64,000 nt of DNA, from the NCBI GenBank assembly GCA_027382625.1, contig JAJKFJ010020927.1, positions 62,001 through 126,000 of the forward strand, in the 5' to 3' direction. Origin of the DNA: Tetmemena sp. SeJ-2015. Lineage: Eukaryota; Ciliophora; Spirotrichea; Sporadotrichida; Oxytrichidae. The position numbers and the translations under genes are program-made. Below, in pieces: positions 13,205 through 25,592 of the stretch (the first letter of the stretch is position 1; every line of letters begins with the position of its first letter). The notes beneath the pieces were generated by a model. It did no database searches, had not been told where the DNA came from, and saw only the letters and a program-made list of their open reading frames with translations.

Positions 13205-13313
13205 TAATTAAAGTAAAGTTAATAAAGTAAAATATTAGGGTAAAATTAAAATCAATTTAAAAAACAAGCGCTTATAGTACTGATTCAAGAATCCATTTAC
13301 TTCCTATGCAAGA
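13205..13313. repeat. Diverged dispersed repeat, copy 1
   Basis: An AAAGTAAA-rich lead followed by a stretch resembling 28258-28377 in the same order: a TTAGGG word, then AATTT...AAAAC.AGC.CTTAT, then CATYT...CCTATG.AAG. It is non-coding here. Clearly diverged; probably a germline-limited repeat. Confidence 0.4.
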
Positions 13314-13886
13314 ATTCTTAAATAAAAAGATGTATAAATAATTTTTTATCTCAAGAACGTCGCAAAATATTTGTTTATATTTAGAGAATATTGGAGTACA
13401 ATAAATATCTTTAAATATAAAATTTATATTTTAAAGAATATAAGCTGACTACTGAGCCATAGGATTCTAAAAAGATACAATTTAGAAAGATTTGAAAATT
13501 ATTTTAAAGATTATGAAATAGATAAACTTTACCATTTACAGGCTCAATCACTTAGTTTTCATTTATAAAATTAAATTAAAATTAAAATTGTAAATATGAA
13601 AGTATAAATTATGTTTAATTATGGCATTTTCGAACATCTTTCATTAAGAACAAAATAATTTCTCACCTCTCTGATTGCTTTGATGAGATTAAAAGAATTA
13701 AAATTTTAATTATATCTAATTTTCTTGCTATAATTTTAAAATTAAATGCTGTTAAATTTACGATCCTACAATATTTGATACAGTGGCGCCCATTATTGAT
13801 ATTCTATCTTTATAAATCTAAATCTTATAGCCTATTCTTGTGATGTATCAAATATTCTAAGAATGCACATTAGTAGAAATAAGAAA
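13314..13886. other. AT-rich non-coding stretch
   Basis: Spacer between the divergent TOM1-like (-) and coiled-coil (+) genes. It is AT-rich with no coding pattern; I see nothing else I can name. Confidence 0.4.
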
Positions 13887-13888
13887 TG

Positions 13889-16800
13889 GAAGAAACTTTC
13901 AGTAAGTGAACAACTATTAACACTTTGATTGCTATATTTAATGTGAAGCTAACAAAGTAATTAGTCGAAGGAAACGAAAGAAATGCAGATTTAGGAGGTA
14001 ACTTTGATTTCTAAGCAAGTGGAGAGAGTGAGAAAGCAAATAGGAAGCCTATCATAGCAACCAAGAAAGTTGTAGTGAGAGTAAATGAACAAGGTAAAGA
14101 GGTCGACTCCAAAGCAGCAGAATAAGAAAAAACTTTCAAAAGAAGAGGAGATGGCCTCTCAGACTTTATAGAGTTTAAAGGTCTATTTAAAAAGCTTAAA
14201 GACCAGGTAACTATAACTTTTTGAAATCTTGAATAAATACTCTTAGTATGATCTTCAAGAGAGAAGGCTGTAGGCGTTGGAAGACTTCTTTTAGAAGTAG
14301 TCACTCCTTACTTCTTCAAACGAGTTGGTGACGACGACTGCTCTCTCCAACTATCTTGACACCATGTCCTCTCATCTCTAAGCTTAATTAAGTACAAGGA
14401 TGCAGGAGTAGAACAATCAGATGACTTTGAAACTTAGTGACTTTAGACAAGAGCTAGATCATCTGCTCAAAGAGAAGGCTAGTAAGTATACCACTCAGCG
14501 GTAGTACGCAGACATATTGCAGAAAAGCATTACAAACGAGAGCAAGTTAGATCAGATCCTCACTGGAAATTATTATGAGGTGGTTATTGACAAGAAAATA
14601 GCCACCAAAGCTGAGGTGAGTGATGTCGATGCTCTAGATAAGGGCAAAGCAGATATATCTGCAGTGAAAGAATGTATGGAAAAGATTACTAGACTAGAAT
14701 AGATAATCAACGAAGGCTTATATGCTGAAGAGGGAGATGAGGATGAAGATACCATGTATGATGAGGAAGTGGACCCAGAGGAGTTGAAGGATTAAGTTAA
14801 TAATTCTGATGCGGGAGACATACTCAAGTCATCCTCAGATTCTATCAAAAACTTAGAGTCAGCTCGCCTAGGGTCTAAGCCAATCTATAGTTAAAATAAA
14901 AGTTCTTTCATTCCTAAGGATAACTCTCAAAGGCCAAAAGTTTTATTCGAGCTCAATTCTAAGGAGGAATAAAATGATGGGGGAGCTCTCACAGACAGAA
15001 ATCATAGCAAGCCTATCGCTAAATCAGGGTCAGACTTGTCAAGAGGCTAAAATGAAGAGGAAGCTATGAAATAGTTAGCTTTAAGAACTCCTTAAGTAGA
15101 AATCCATTAAGAACTCAACTCCTTCGATACGTAGAAGAAAGAAATTATATCCACATTTAATGAGCTAGACATACTTTAGCATAATAGATCTACAGGAGCT
15201 GAAAAAATTAGTTGTTATCGTTTTAAAATAAGAGAGGGTGGAAGGATAAGTCTTTTATAGAAGAAAAAGACAAGTAATCTAGATCATAAAGGAGATTTAA
15301 AAGATGCCCTGAACGAAATTGGGAAAATCAAACCAGCCTAGAAAAAATCTGACCAAAGGATAACAGAAGAAAAAAGTAAACCTCCTGGCAGATAAAGTCT
15401 AAAGTTAAGTGCAGACTCTAGAATGAGCAAACGAGCAACATAGCCAGTTACTGCAACTTAGATTAATTTTCAATTTTAAAATATTGATTCTTGAGGAAGA
15501 AATAGAGTTTAGTCCCTAGAAAATAGACTTTTTATCTAAAGGAAATTAAGGAAACGCTTTAACTCCTAAGTAAAGTGATGATTAGGAGTAAAATGAAATT
15601 AAAAAGAGCACCAATAAAAACGCATCAGGTTCCTTAACTCCTAATGCAACTTCTAAGATAAATTATCTCTTATTATTAAAATGATTAGATAAGCTTACCT
15701 GAGGGCATAAGACCAATAAACACTCCAGTTATAAATCCTTTAAATGATTTCAAAGCAAGCCCACGCCATCCCGTCTCTAATACCAATGTACTTGGAGGCT
15801 TAACTCATTCTCTTTTAGCCAATTCTACCAAGCTTCAAGCTAGCCTTCAAAAGGTTAACAACCCTCAAAATATACTATCCTAAGCTCCAACTTAAATAGG
15901 GTCTTCTAAAATTAACGGAGAGGACGGATAAATATAGCCTTCTATAGGAGTAAAGGTAAATATAGGGGCTAAGCAATAACCACTTGAGAGTAGCTCAAAT
16001 TTTGACAATCAAGATCTAATGAACATGAGCCATAGCGGTGGTGGCAGCGGTGGCGGCCGTAGTGGAGGAGGAGAAAGAGCAAATAACATGTTAGCTGCAA
16101 GTGCTGTTGGATTTATCTATATTTTATAATGTTAGGATCTGCACTTGGGGGTAGAGAAAGAGCATTAAATATTACAGGAGGAGGGAGTATGGCGAATGAT
16201 ATGATGTCTTAAGCTTCTTCGATGAGGAGGACTTCTAAATGTAAGTGAAGCATTAAACCTTCTTCATTATATTAATTCTTGATGTTTAGTGTTTTTAGGG
16301 TCTTCCCCAAGACGAAAGGGCATGGGAGCGCTAAAAAGAGGTCTTTCTGCCACCCTCAGCTCCTAACTCACCTCCGATATTGAGATGATCAAGAAAGAAA
16401 ATTTCGTTACCAATTAGAACATCAAAGATCTACAAGAGAAGATTATTCATTAATATGATGAATTTATCTTTAATTTAGAAGACAAAGACTTTGATAGCTT
16501 AGATGGCTCCAGTGGTGAACTTTTTGAGTTTATATGAACAGAAAATAGTAAAAGTGCTAAAGTAGTATGACATAATGGCTCAGAAAATAGATGAACAGGA
16601 AAGCTATGATGATAAACTTAAGCAGAAGTATCTCAAATCCTCTATAAAGTCTTAACTCTTTAATTGATCTTTTATTTAAAGGCGATGAATAAGATAAAAG
16701 TCTAGCTTGAAAAAGATGCACAACTGCTAAAGGATAAATAAGAAAGAGAGCAAGAAAAGAATAAAGTCAAACTCAAGACTATAGAAATTTACGATTTAAA

Positions 16801-17420
16801 ATATGAGATACTTTATCCTTAAATTGATGTCTAAAGCGTAAAAATTCAATAAGATTTCATTAAAAAGCTGTTTCAGCAAAACAAACTAGACCTTATTTAG
16901 AATATTTTCATTTATTTTGAGACCAAAACGGAGGATTATCGAATCAAAGCACTTTCCTAACCACTTTAGAAGCACACTAAAATAGCTTGATGATGTAGAA
17001 CTCTTCAGCACGCTCAAATAACTTTACTCCGCTCACTAACTTCCACACTACTCAAGCCAATGGAGCATAAATTGCAAACTAGTCTTCTATAAATAGTAGC
17101 TTGCAAAATGAAATCGATAATCTCAAATCGTTCATGCTGAATAAGATTTTAATTTAAAAATACATACATGAGTTTTACTTTGCATTTATAAGATTGAAAC
17201 AGTATATTTAAGGTTAGAATAAAACTAAGAGCCATTAGATGATAGTGTTCAAAATTTGAAAAAGGAAAACGAAGCTTTCATGCGACAGCTTGATAGATAT
17301 GATGCTCTTTACAGGAATATGCTGAACGACTACATAAATGTTCTAGAAGACAATAAAAAGTATGTGAGTAAGCAGGTTGATGCTGAGAAGAAGCTAAATT
17401 AATTTTTATAGGCTATGCAG
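13889..17420 (+). CDS. Coiled-coil protein with a Gly/Ser-rich linker
   Basis: It starts at ATG 13889 (MEETFS, then an intron or IES). Recognisable stretches in order: a Lys/Glu-rich region with GDGLSDFIEFKGLFKKLKDQ (about 14150), a helical region with NELVTTTALSNYLDTMSSHL and KKIATKAEVSDVDALDKGKA (about 14600), an acidic EEGDEDEDTMYDEEVDPEE tract (about 14740), Ser/Asn-rich sequence, a Gly/Ser linker SGGGSGGGRSGGG (about 16035), and C-terminal coiled coils (AMNKIKVQLEKDAQLL, about 16685; KKENEAFMRQLDRYDALYRN, about 17260). The heptad-rich layout resembles ciliary or basal-body coiled-coil proteins, but I recognise no family. At least one exact IES is seen at 16645-16681. The C-terminal stop is not resolved. 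Confidence 0.55.
16645..16681 (+). other. IES, pointer TAAAG
   Basis: TAAAG at 16645-16649 and 16677-16681. Removing 32 bp joins KLKQKYLKSSIK to AMNKIKVQLEKDAQ, a continuous coiled coil. Confidence 0.75.
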
Positions 17421-17485
17421 CTTCTTAGAGTAAAGTTAAATTAGTGGATTAGACTTATTTAGCATAAATTAAATCACTAAAATTA

Positions 17486-18248
17486 ATGGCAGGGCTTTGC
17501 TTACTCAGATGTTTGGGAAGATTCATCCTTCTCGCTCCTTTGCTAAAATCTTCTCTCGAGATTATTTTGATAAACGAGCAGACTCCAAAGCTAATCGTAG
17601 AACGCTCTTAGTATATCTTAGGCGAGCTTTCTCAAATAGGCTTCATGAATCAGCATCTTATTTTGCCCTACTTGATGAAGTATCAAGTTTAAATATCACT
17701 TGCTTATGGAGGAATTTTGCTTGGCCTCTGCCTTTCAGTGCTTTTTGGAATGAGATGCTGCGTTCTGAATAGCTTGATAGCATTTATCTTGAGCTCTATA
17801 GTGTTCTTCCATGTCGATTTTCAGATATATTTTTAATATAATTGAATTGCTGTTTTTATAAGATATTAAGCCTTGAGAGACCGGTAAGCATTGAAAACAT
17901 ACAAACCATAGCTCTACTTATGATAATCGTGGCAGGCCTCCACCTCATTAAAGGTTCCTCTAGTTGCTCTAAACAAGTTGTTGCATCATCAACAAAGGTC
18001 ACTAGCAAACATTTTAAAAAGCATTAATTTTTTCATAAGCAATATTGATGAACCACATAAAGAAAGCTCAACTCAGCACAACATCCAAAATCAAGAGAAA
18101 CCAGTCAAACAAAAAGATTCAATTTTCATATCCTGGTTATTTTGTAAATTTTAAAGCTTTCCAAAATCAGAGTAAGCCCAGTTAAACTACTACAACAAAA
18201 CAAGTTCAACCTACGAGCGTATCATCAGCAAAGCCTAAGAAAAAGTGA
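17486..18248 (+). CDS. Surf4/DoxX-like multi-pass membrane protein
   Basis: It starts at ATG 17486 (MAGLCLLRCLGRFILLAPLL), with hydrophobic segments SLAYGGILLGLCLSVLFG, SLIAFILSSIVFFHVDF and IALLMIIVAGLHLI. The order and the phrase LGRFILLAPLL...SLEIILI resemble the Surf4 / DoxX fold (ER cargo receptors in eukaryotes). The last frame reads QFSYPGYFVNF and ends SSAKPKKK then TGA 18246-18248. A terminal di-lysine is what an ER-retrieved Surf4 protein would carry. Internal frame changes near 17830-18110 need introns or IESs that I did not resolve. Other small four-helix membrane families remain possible. Confidence 0.5.
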
Positions 18249-18603
18249 TAATTGCTTTTGAAGAAGAATCAGCTAAAGATATTTGCAAAATTAATTCAAA
18301 TTTATTCATAACTTTTAAATCTCCTCCTATTTCCTAATCAATAAGTGATTCGAAAGATAAACAAATATAAGTGTGAAAATCTGTGCCCTTACTTGTATGC
18401 TAGAAATCTTTTGCCTTTAAGGATAAGAGTAGTAGCTTGAGGGAACAATTTAATTGCATCACAAATTAAAAATTGACAATATGATGGTGCATTAGGTGTG
18501 AAATTTATTTTTAAACTATAATATTTATATTTCGCATTTAACATCAGCATTATCATCTACTTTCACACATTTCAACTCTCTTTAAAATTAACGCATCATC
18601 AAA

Positions 18604-21587
18604 ATGGGATTTTTAGACGTAAAAGGTACAAAAATGACTTATAACGAGTACAGCAACCCTGAGACAATCAGAAAGTATAAATTAAATGGTCTCATGCAGT
18701 TCCTCAACATCTTCAATGCACACAAGGACAGATTCATCTCTAAGATAAAAAAAATTATTACTAATTGTTTGAATTATTAAAGAAGGATTTGCACTGGGGT
18801 GAGGAAATGGAATACACTTTGTTCGTGATGGACATTTCACGCAAGAAGGCATGGCTAGCTGCACAGGGCTTCTTCTTGATCGAGACATTTAACCAAATGA
18901 ACAATCCTTCGGTACAGCTGCAACCCGAATTCGGCAATTGGATGATTGAAGCCGTTCCAAAGGAGCCTTACAACTCTACTGAAGATTTAGACGACCTCAT
19001 GAGCTGCGACTAAAAGGTGCAGGAACGGTAAGTCTAGTAAAATTGTCACATCTCTGACGCTAGCTATTTATGCTGGTCTGATCAATAGCAGCGACACTCA
19101 TACTTAATTTTGAATTTCTATTAAATAATAAACTATGGCTATAACTTCGCAACTTAATCACCTTCATTATCCTTCTTTCTAAACTCCCATTTTAATATTT
19201 CCAAAGCTAAGAAGCCAATAAAAGAGAAATAAACCCCGAAACTTATCTCTTTAATATAGAAGAAAGATCCTTGATCAATTTTTTGAACATTATTCTATTG
19301 CATTGACAAGTTTTGCTACTCCAATTATCTTAAATGCATTTAATTTTTAACATATAAAGTTATCTTAGGGACTGAGGATCACATTCTGGTTGATGAGTAG
19401 GAGATTATGGAAGAAATTTAACGCTACGAAGGCCAGCTAGAGAGAAGAAATCTCTACTCTGAGTCGCTCTTCGCCGTTGATTAAACTGAGAATCCTCACC
19501 CAAGATTCTCGGGGCTAATGATGTCAATCAGACAAAGAAGAGGAGAAAAAGTCAAAATCCTTGTTCCAATTTATCCTGATGAGAAAATTATTGCTTTGTA
19601 TTGATTATGAATTAGAAAACTTCCATGATTGCAACTAAGTATGAGCCCGAGCCAGGACAAATTTACATGGATTCTATGCACTTCGGCATGGGCTGCAGTT
19701 GCTTGTAAGTAACTTACGAGACTCAAACTATCAATCATGCTCGGTATCTTCATGACTAGTTACTAGCATTTACTCCAATTCTGGCTGCTCTATCTGCTAA
19801 CTCGGTTATTTTCAAGGGTAAACTTGCTAACATTGATCTAAGATGGAGAGTGATTTAAGACTCAGTAGACTGCAGAACTTCAGATGAGAGAGACCCAAAA
19901 CATCCTTCTTATGTGCCTAAATCACGCTACAGCACCATCAATCACTACCTTTCTAATCATGAGTATGTCAAAGAGAGCTACAATGACACTATTCAATATA
20001 AAGTTGATTAGGAACAGGTTGACCTACTTCAATAACGAGGAGGCCTTGATGATAGATTAGCCTTTCTATGATAATTATTTTATCATCTAAAAGAAAAAAT
20101 AAAAGGCATATCACAAAAATCAGATAGATCTCAAAAATAGGTAAGAATGGACAGTTGGGTGTATTTTTATATTCTCAATTTAAGTATAAACTCAAAACTT
20201 AAAATGCATTTTGAAGTTGTTGACATCTCAGTTATTTTATTCATAATTTTATATTTGAGAAGCGTCTGTCTTAAATTTGAATTTGGATCAGACTAATATT
20301 TAATAAAGAATAAAATTTTATCAAACCTTAGGGTAGCATATGAGAGCTCTCTGCTATTTATATTTATTTATAAGGTAACGCTTGTCTTCATCTAGAGATG
20401 TAAATCAGAAAAGTTCAACCATTAAAAATTGTATTAGCTTCAAATTTTTCTGATAGAGCGCTTTACTCTTCTTTCATAAATTAAATTACTGATTGAATAG
20501 CAATATAAAAGTAAGCTTCTATATTTACCTTAGAACTTTGCAGTCTTGTTTTTAATAAATACTTGAGAATTATTTATTCCCTTACTTATTAAATTAGCCT
20601 TCCATATTGCTTCTCTATTTTCAAGAGATCCTATTCCTACTTTCTCTGACGAGCATGAAGACTCATTAGACAATACTCAGACGAGCAGTCACTTTGAGAA
20701 TTTGCAATCAACTAACTGGAACTCTCTTCGATTCAAGCCACCTCCATCTGCAACTTCCAAGATAGGTTGGAGGGTAGAGTTTAGAAGCCTTGATATCCAA
20801 CTGACAGATTACGAGAACGCAGCCTTTATTATTGTGCTAGGCTTAATCGTCAATGTCATCAACAACTTTTAATTAAACTATTGAAACAAGGAAGGGGTGG
20901 ATAAATTTGAAACTTCGACGTCAATTTCATCATGCCAATTTCCAAGGTTGATGAAAACATGGTTAGAGCAGAGTAACCCTCTGCATATCTTAAGCAAAAG
21001 TTCTACTTCCGCACTAATGTAGTGAGCGAAGATGGAGACTATAAAACCTGCAAACTTCAGGAAAATGACTATCTCAAATCTAAAAGCAACTAAGAGGAGG
21101 AGGAGAAAGTTCCTAAAGGATGCAAGCTCAGCTCTTCTTCTGAGGAAACTGAAGAAGAAAATGAATAGGAAATATTCTAGGAGCTGTATATCCATGAGAT
21201 CAACTTAATATTTGTATGATGGCTAATGAGATCTTAGAGGGAAAGAGTGAGATAGGATACAAAGGCATATATCCTTTAATTTAAGATTTCCTCTCGACCA
21301 AAAGGTACCCTAAAGATTAGCTGGAGAAAATTAATGGGTAAACATTAGAATGAAAGTTAAAGTACTTTCAATTATTAAATAGGGTTTACCTAGATTTCAT
21401 ACTGGGCAGAGCAAGAGGTGATCATCAGACAGGCGCAGACTTCTAGAGAAATATTGTTCTTAATCATCCATAATACAAAAAGGATTCTATTGTTTCCTAG
21501 GAGATAGCTTATGATTTGATTGCCAGCGTTCTTGAACTTTCCGCAGATGAGGAAAAGAGAGCCCATTTTTATGGGTTGAAAAAATGA
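18604..21587 (+). CDS. GCLC: Glutamate-cysteine ligase catalytic subunit
   Basis: Catalyses ATP-dependent ligation of glutamate and cysteine, the first and limiting step of glutathione synthesis, in the cytosol. It starts at ATG 18604 ([20 protein letters not shown]). Family landmarks in order: [12 protein letters not shown] (about 18795), [17 protein letters not shown] (about 18930), [20 protein letters not shown] (about 19655), [16 protein letters not shown] and [20 protein letters not shown] (about 19765-19890), [19 protein letters not shown] (about 20692), [20 protein letters not shown] (about 20763), [17 protein letters not shown] (about 20925), and KRYPKDQLEKI (about 21300). TGA is at 21585-21587. 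Length and order match eukaryotic (group 2) enzymes. Several IESs or introns interrupt it, one resolved exactly at 20864-20915. Near 18745-18785 the frame changes at an A8 run and I could not assign the joint. Confidence 0.92.
20864..20915 (+). other. IES in GCLC, pointer AACTT
   Basis: AACTT at 20864-20868 and 20911-20915. Removing 47 bp joins [10 protein letters not shown] to [15 protein letters not shown], as in other GCLC proteins. Without removal the frame loses this conserved segment. Confidence 0.85.
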
Positions 21588-21589
21588 AC

Positions 21590-22410
21590 TCGGTCTAGAA
21601 GGAAAGTTCTAAAGTATGAATCTAAAAATAGACAGGTTTCATTATTCTTTGGCGAGCTTACTCTCATTAAAGATAGAATATGAATGGATAGAGTGATTGC
21701 AAAAAATAGATGTATAAATGCTCTGATCGTTAAATTTAAATAGTCATTTAAAGATAAATAACTGTGTAGTTCTTTATTTGCATTCTTTTTATAGCCTTAT
21801 TGTATCAAACTTGATTATCACTTTTTATGAACATTCCTTAATTATTTTCAAACTTTTCCTCTTTTCAAACTATTCTTTAGTTAATTAATTTCATAATAAT
21901 CTTCTTCATCTAATTTCTTTAATTATTATTTACTTTTACTGTTACTACTATTGCTATTATTATTGCTGCTGCTATTATATATATTGATCCGGAAAAAAAT
22001 GAAAAATGAGTTTTACCTGTGGGTTTCGAATCTTGGAGTAAAAAATGACTCATCTAGGCTACCATCTGAACATCAGGTCTTCAATCAAAGTCTACTTTCT
22101 AATTTCTTTCAAAATTATCTAACCACCAATAATACATTCGTATTCATCCTATAATTAATTTATTTAAAATTCTACATCAATTTTATTTAATGAGACATGC
22201 TAAGAATGTATATGTTTTAGGATAACTCTAAATTTAGTTAGAATCTTTTAGACATTTGACCAAATGCAATCCGAGAAGGGAAGGATTAATCAAGATGAAA
22301 TTTATCAAAAAACTAAGAATTAAATAATTTAGCTCTCCGTTAATCCTAATTCCTCACTAAAATCAAAACTCAAAGATTCAGAGAAAAAATAAAATGAAAA
22401 TATAACTTCA
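21590..22410. other. Non-coding stretch between convergent genes
   Basis: AT-rich, between the ends of GCLC (+) and an EF-hand gene (-). It holds a TTATTATTGCTGCTGCTATT low-complexity run near 21955. There are short chance open frames only; I see no gene. Confidence 0.4.
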
Positions 22411-24167
22411 TCATAAGCTAAGTAAACTATTCGTTCTAGTGATAAAATTTCCAACTTGTATAGTATCTTAGCTAACTAAGCTATTTAAAACTCCAGTTTT
22501 TCCATTTCTTAAAGCCTCCTGTTTATTCTTAAGTTGATTTGATTGGTACTTCGCATACTTTTGATCATAGATACTCCTGAGATTATTGAGTACTATCTCT
22601 GGCACAACTGCATTAAAGGGCTTGAGCATTGTAATGAACTGATCAATTCTTATATCCTTTGCATTTTCAAACCCATTTTGCTTTAATTTCTCAATACAGT
22701 CGCCATAGTTGTAAAGTGAGGAGAGATTTTTCAAAAAACATTCTCTATCCAAAAGCCCTCTTCCTTTCTTGTCATACAGATCGAAAATATTTCTATACTC
22801 TGTGATCTCTTCAGTAGTTATGAATTTCAAGTCTTAGGAGAAAATGCGATTTGTATTTACAGAAGTTCTTCTCCCTGCTCCTTAGCCACTTGAACCTTTC
22901 AAACTCATCCTACTGTCTCTTTGAGAGTATGCATTATCCTAGCCTGATTTCGTTCTAATTATGTGACTCAAGTTACCTCCTGTCTCACTTGTATTCAAGT
23001 TAAAATATTAGTTTAAACTTTAAAAGTGTTGAATAAAGTTATTTGAGCTTTGCCTTCTTCTCTGGGGACCATCATTGAATGAGTTAGTTTCATCATTAGG
23101 CTTTTTAATTTCATCATCTATCTCTCTGTACTTCACGTGATTTAGCTTGACCCATTTAATGATCTTTTCAATGTGCTACTTTTACAAACCTGGAATCATG
23201 GCCTTAATCATATCAACAAAGGTAATTGAGCCACAGCTCTTTCTGTCAAAATATTTGAACAGGGATATCGATATGAACTTCAATGAGTTTTAGTTCTGAC
23301 AGGCTCTCACATAGTCTGAAAAATTGTTGTAAAAGGCTTTCTCTGAAAAATCTTACCATCAATTGTTATGTAGCCTTTGTTGTCATCATCAATTTAGTCA
23401 AAGTACTCTTTCATAAGCCTTAAGCTTTTCTTTGAGTAAGATCTACCTCTCTAAACAGCAAATTCATGAAACTCAAATCTTACAAGGGTAATAAAGTTGT
23501 CTTAGAAATACTCTTTCCTTTTTTAACTTGCTGAATTTATTATATCAAGTAGTTCTTCATCTAAATCGAAGAGAGTATTTTAAGGGCTGTTTATTAGGTA
23601 ATTATCGATCCGAGGGGAAATAAGATCTGAAGGCCCTCCACCTCCTTGACTGTTTTATTCCTTAATCTTCTCTATGTTCAGACTTAATCTACTTTTAAAA
23701 GCTTCCTTTGATGAAATTATTTACATAATTAACAAAAGAGAATTTGAGTCGACTTCTCTCTACTTATTTGAAATAGCATTTCCTCCCTTGTTATTAGTTA
23801 TTGCAGTCTATCTCGATTAAATTGATAGAGTCTATTTTTAATTTCTAATACCTTTACCATCAGGAGAACCTCTAGTTGTAGCTGGGTATCACTTTTATCC
23901 CGCAGTAGTTTAGTTTCTCGACTATTCCCCACCTGATTAAGTGTCATCTTTAAGTCTTGTCGTAAGGTTGCTCACTGGAAGTATATTTTGATTGTCTAGA
24001 TGATTTCTAAACTAACTGAACTTTCTAGGTTTTTGCCCTTGTGAATCACGAAATGTTTGCTGAGGGCTTATTTTCTAGCTCTAGCCTTCTTTTCTTATTC
24101 TAAGATTAGTTTCAGCTTCTTAGTCTTGCTCCATAATAGCTTTCTTAGTTAAGCCTCTGCTACTCAT
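22411..24167 (-). CDS. EF-hand calcium-binding protein with a low-complexity N-terminus
   Basis: It starts at ATG 24165-24167 (MSSRGLTKKAIMEQDQEAET) with a polar, Gln/Ser-rich N-terminal half. An EF-hand-like loop follows (MKEYFDQIDDDNKGYITIDG, about 23410-23350), then a degenerate one (SLFKYFDRKSCGSITFVDM, about 23270-23200) and a third helix-loop-helix (YRNIFDLYDKKGRGLLDREC, about 22800-22740). The last open part runs to TGA 22411-22413. In the first loop, DxDDDNKGYITID has good Ca2+ ligands; the other two lack some acidic residues and may be structural. Ca2+ sensing is inferred from the family. Interruptions near 23330-23350 and 23860-23900 suggest IESs. The small reading frame at 22468-22830 is part of this gene. 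Confidence 0.65.
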
Positions 24168-24499
24168 TCCAATTTAATTGCCCTTCGGATTAAAATTGAT
24201 TGGTCCACTTATACAATAGATAAAAACGATGAATGTGTTTTTTAACTTCCAAGATTAGTAGTGTTAGGTATTACTGCTGCGTTTCCCCAACTTATAGATC
24301 CTCTTTAGTTCTGATGGTGGGAGGGACTCATTATACTTAAGAATTTAATACGTGATAGAAGGTCACAGAAACTTTAATAAAGAGAGACCTGATTTTTAAA
24401 AAGAGATTAGTATATATATTCAGTTTTAATATAAAGACATTTAATTTTTAATGGAGGGGAAGGATGGAATAAGAATGACTTCTACTACACTACCTTTTG

Positions 24500-25540
24500 A
24501 AAGCACTTTGTGTTTGTTCTTCTGCATCAATTTCGCTTTCGGCTACTTTGTGTTGTGGTGGTATCAACAATCCTAACTTTATTATATCAAGGCCAAGGAG
24601 GATGATTATTTCTTGAAATTGCTTTGATAGTGTCAAAAGTGTTCAATTATTCCATTTATTTCAAAATCTCATCACTTCTAGCCTCTGAAGTTTAGTTTTT
24701 TTTGTCTTTTTAGTCTGCCTCTTTGTCTTGGATCTTAGCCTTCACATTCTCGATGGTGTCAAAGTAGTTTCTCATTTAAAGGATATAGTTGCTGTTATTA
24801 TTGATTCTGCTGAAAGAGCTGTTGTGTTCCACATTTAAATTAACAGATTAATCAATTAAAAAACGTCATATATATTCAATCAGCCAACAAGGACTCTAAA
24901 TCAATGTATTTCTAAGAAAAATGATCGACGATTCTGTATTAAATTCTCTAGTATATTGATCGCTGGCCGCTCATCTACTTCTAGTGGTTAGTTGCCTTGA
25001 TCATTTACGATTGCTTAAAGTCATTGAGTTACAAACTTGCCAGCACATTTCTTCTCTTACCTCCGTTTAAGTACAGCTTTCGCTTATATTAAATTATGAG
25101 GTAATATTTTTAAAGTAAACTTGACTATGTTATGAGGATGCAAATTATTTCCGTCTTCCTCGTCTGATGTTGTGGTGGCAACTGCCGCTTGTGGTGATGG
25201 CCCTCCATCTTTATTTTTTTTGCTTCTATTCTTGCTAGATGCTGTCATTGCATTTACTAGTCAGTTTGTGTCGACTACTATGTGCATACAATATTTTCCA
25301 TATTTATGCAGGTGCAATAATATTTAAATGCAAAGGCTCGAGCTCAAAGTTCATAACGTCAATTTTGAAGAAGTTTTAGAACAGTTTTAAATCGTATTGA
25401 ATGGGGTTAGTTGGCTCGTAGTCCATCAAAAAATTTATAAACTGCTGATTCAACTCTATCCAATTCACTAGCTCTGTATAGTCGATGTTATTATCGTTTG
25501 TTGCATCTGCTGACACAAAAGCTTTGAAAATAACCAATTA
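24500..25540 (-). CDS. EF-hand-type gene, minus-strand part (possible later MDSs of the + part at 26398)
   Basis: Minus-strand open stretches begin near 25540 with VIFKAFVSADATNDNNIDYT, whose DATNDNNIDY loop is EF-hand-like, followed by LVNWIELNQQFINFLMDYEP. Then come ASSKNRSKKNKDGGPSPQAA (about 25230), SEEDGNN-type acidic linker, RINNNSNYILQMRNYFDTIE (about 24800) and a helical C-terminal region ending near 24500. No ATG opens this part. A gene beginning MGN with a matching upstream EF-hand-like half lies on the opposite strand at 26398, so I suspect one scrambled gene. I did not find a pointer that restores the frame, so this link is inference. Confidence 0.45.
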
Positions 25541-25584
25541 TTTTTTACTTGAGGTATTAAGATTTTTAATCAGATTGGACAGAG

Positions 25585-25592
25585 GTAAAATA
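25585..25592. repeat. 8-bp target-site duplication, left
   Basis: GTAAAATA immediately left of the G9 end of the inverted-repeat element; identical to 26365-26372 on the other side. Confidence 0.8.

Noticed and set aside
14011..14304. 97-codon minus-strand frame
   Set aside because: It is the complement of the + strand coiled-coil gene, which is open with Gln codons and has the expected charged composition.
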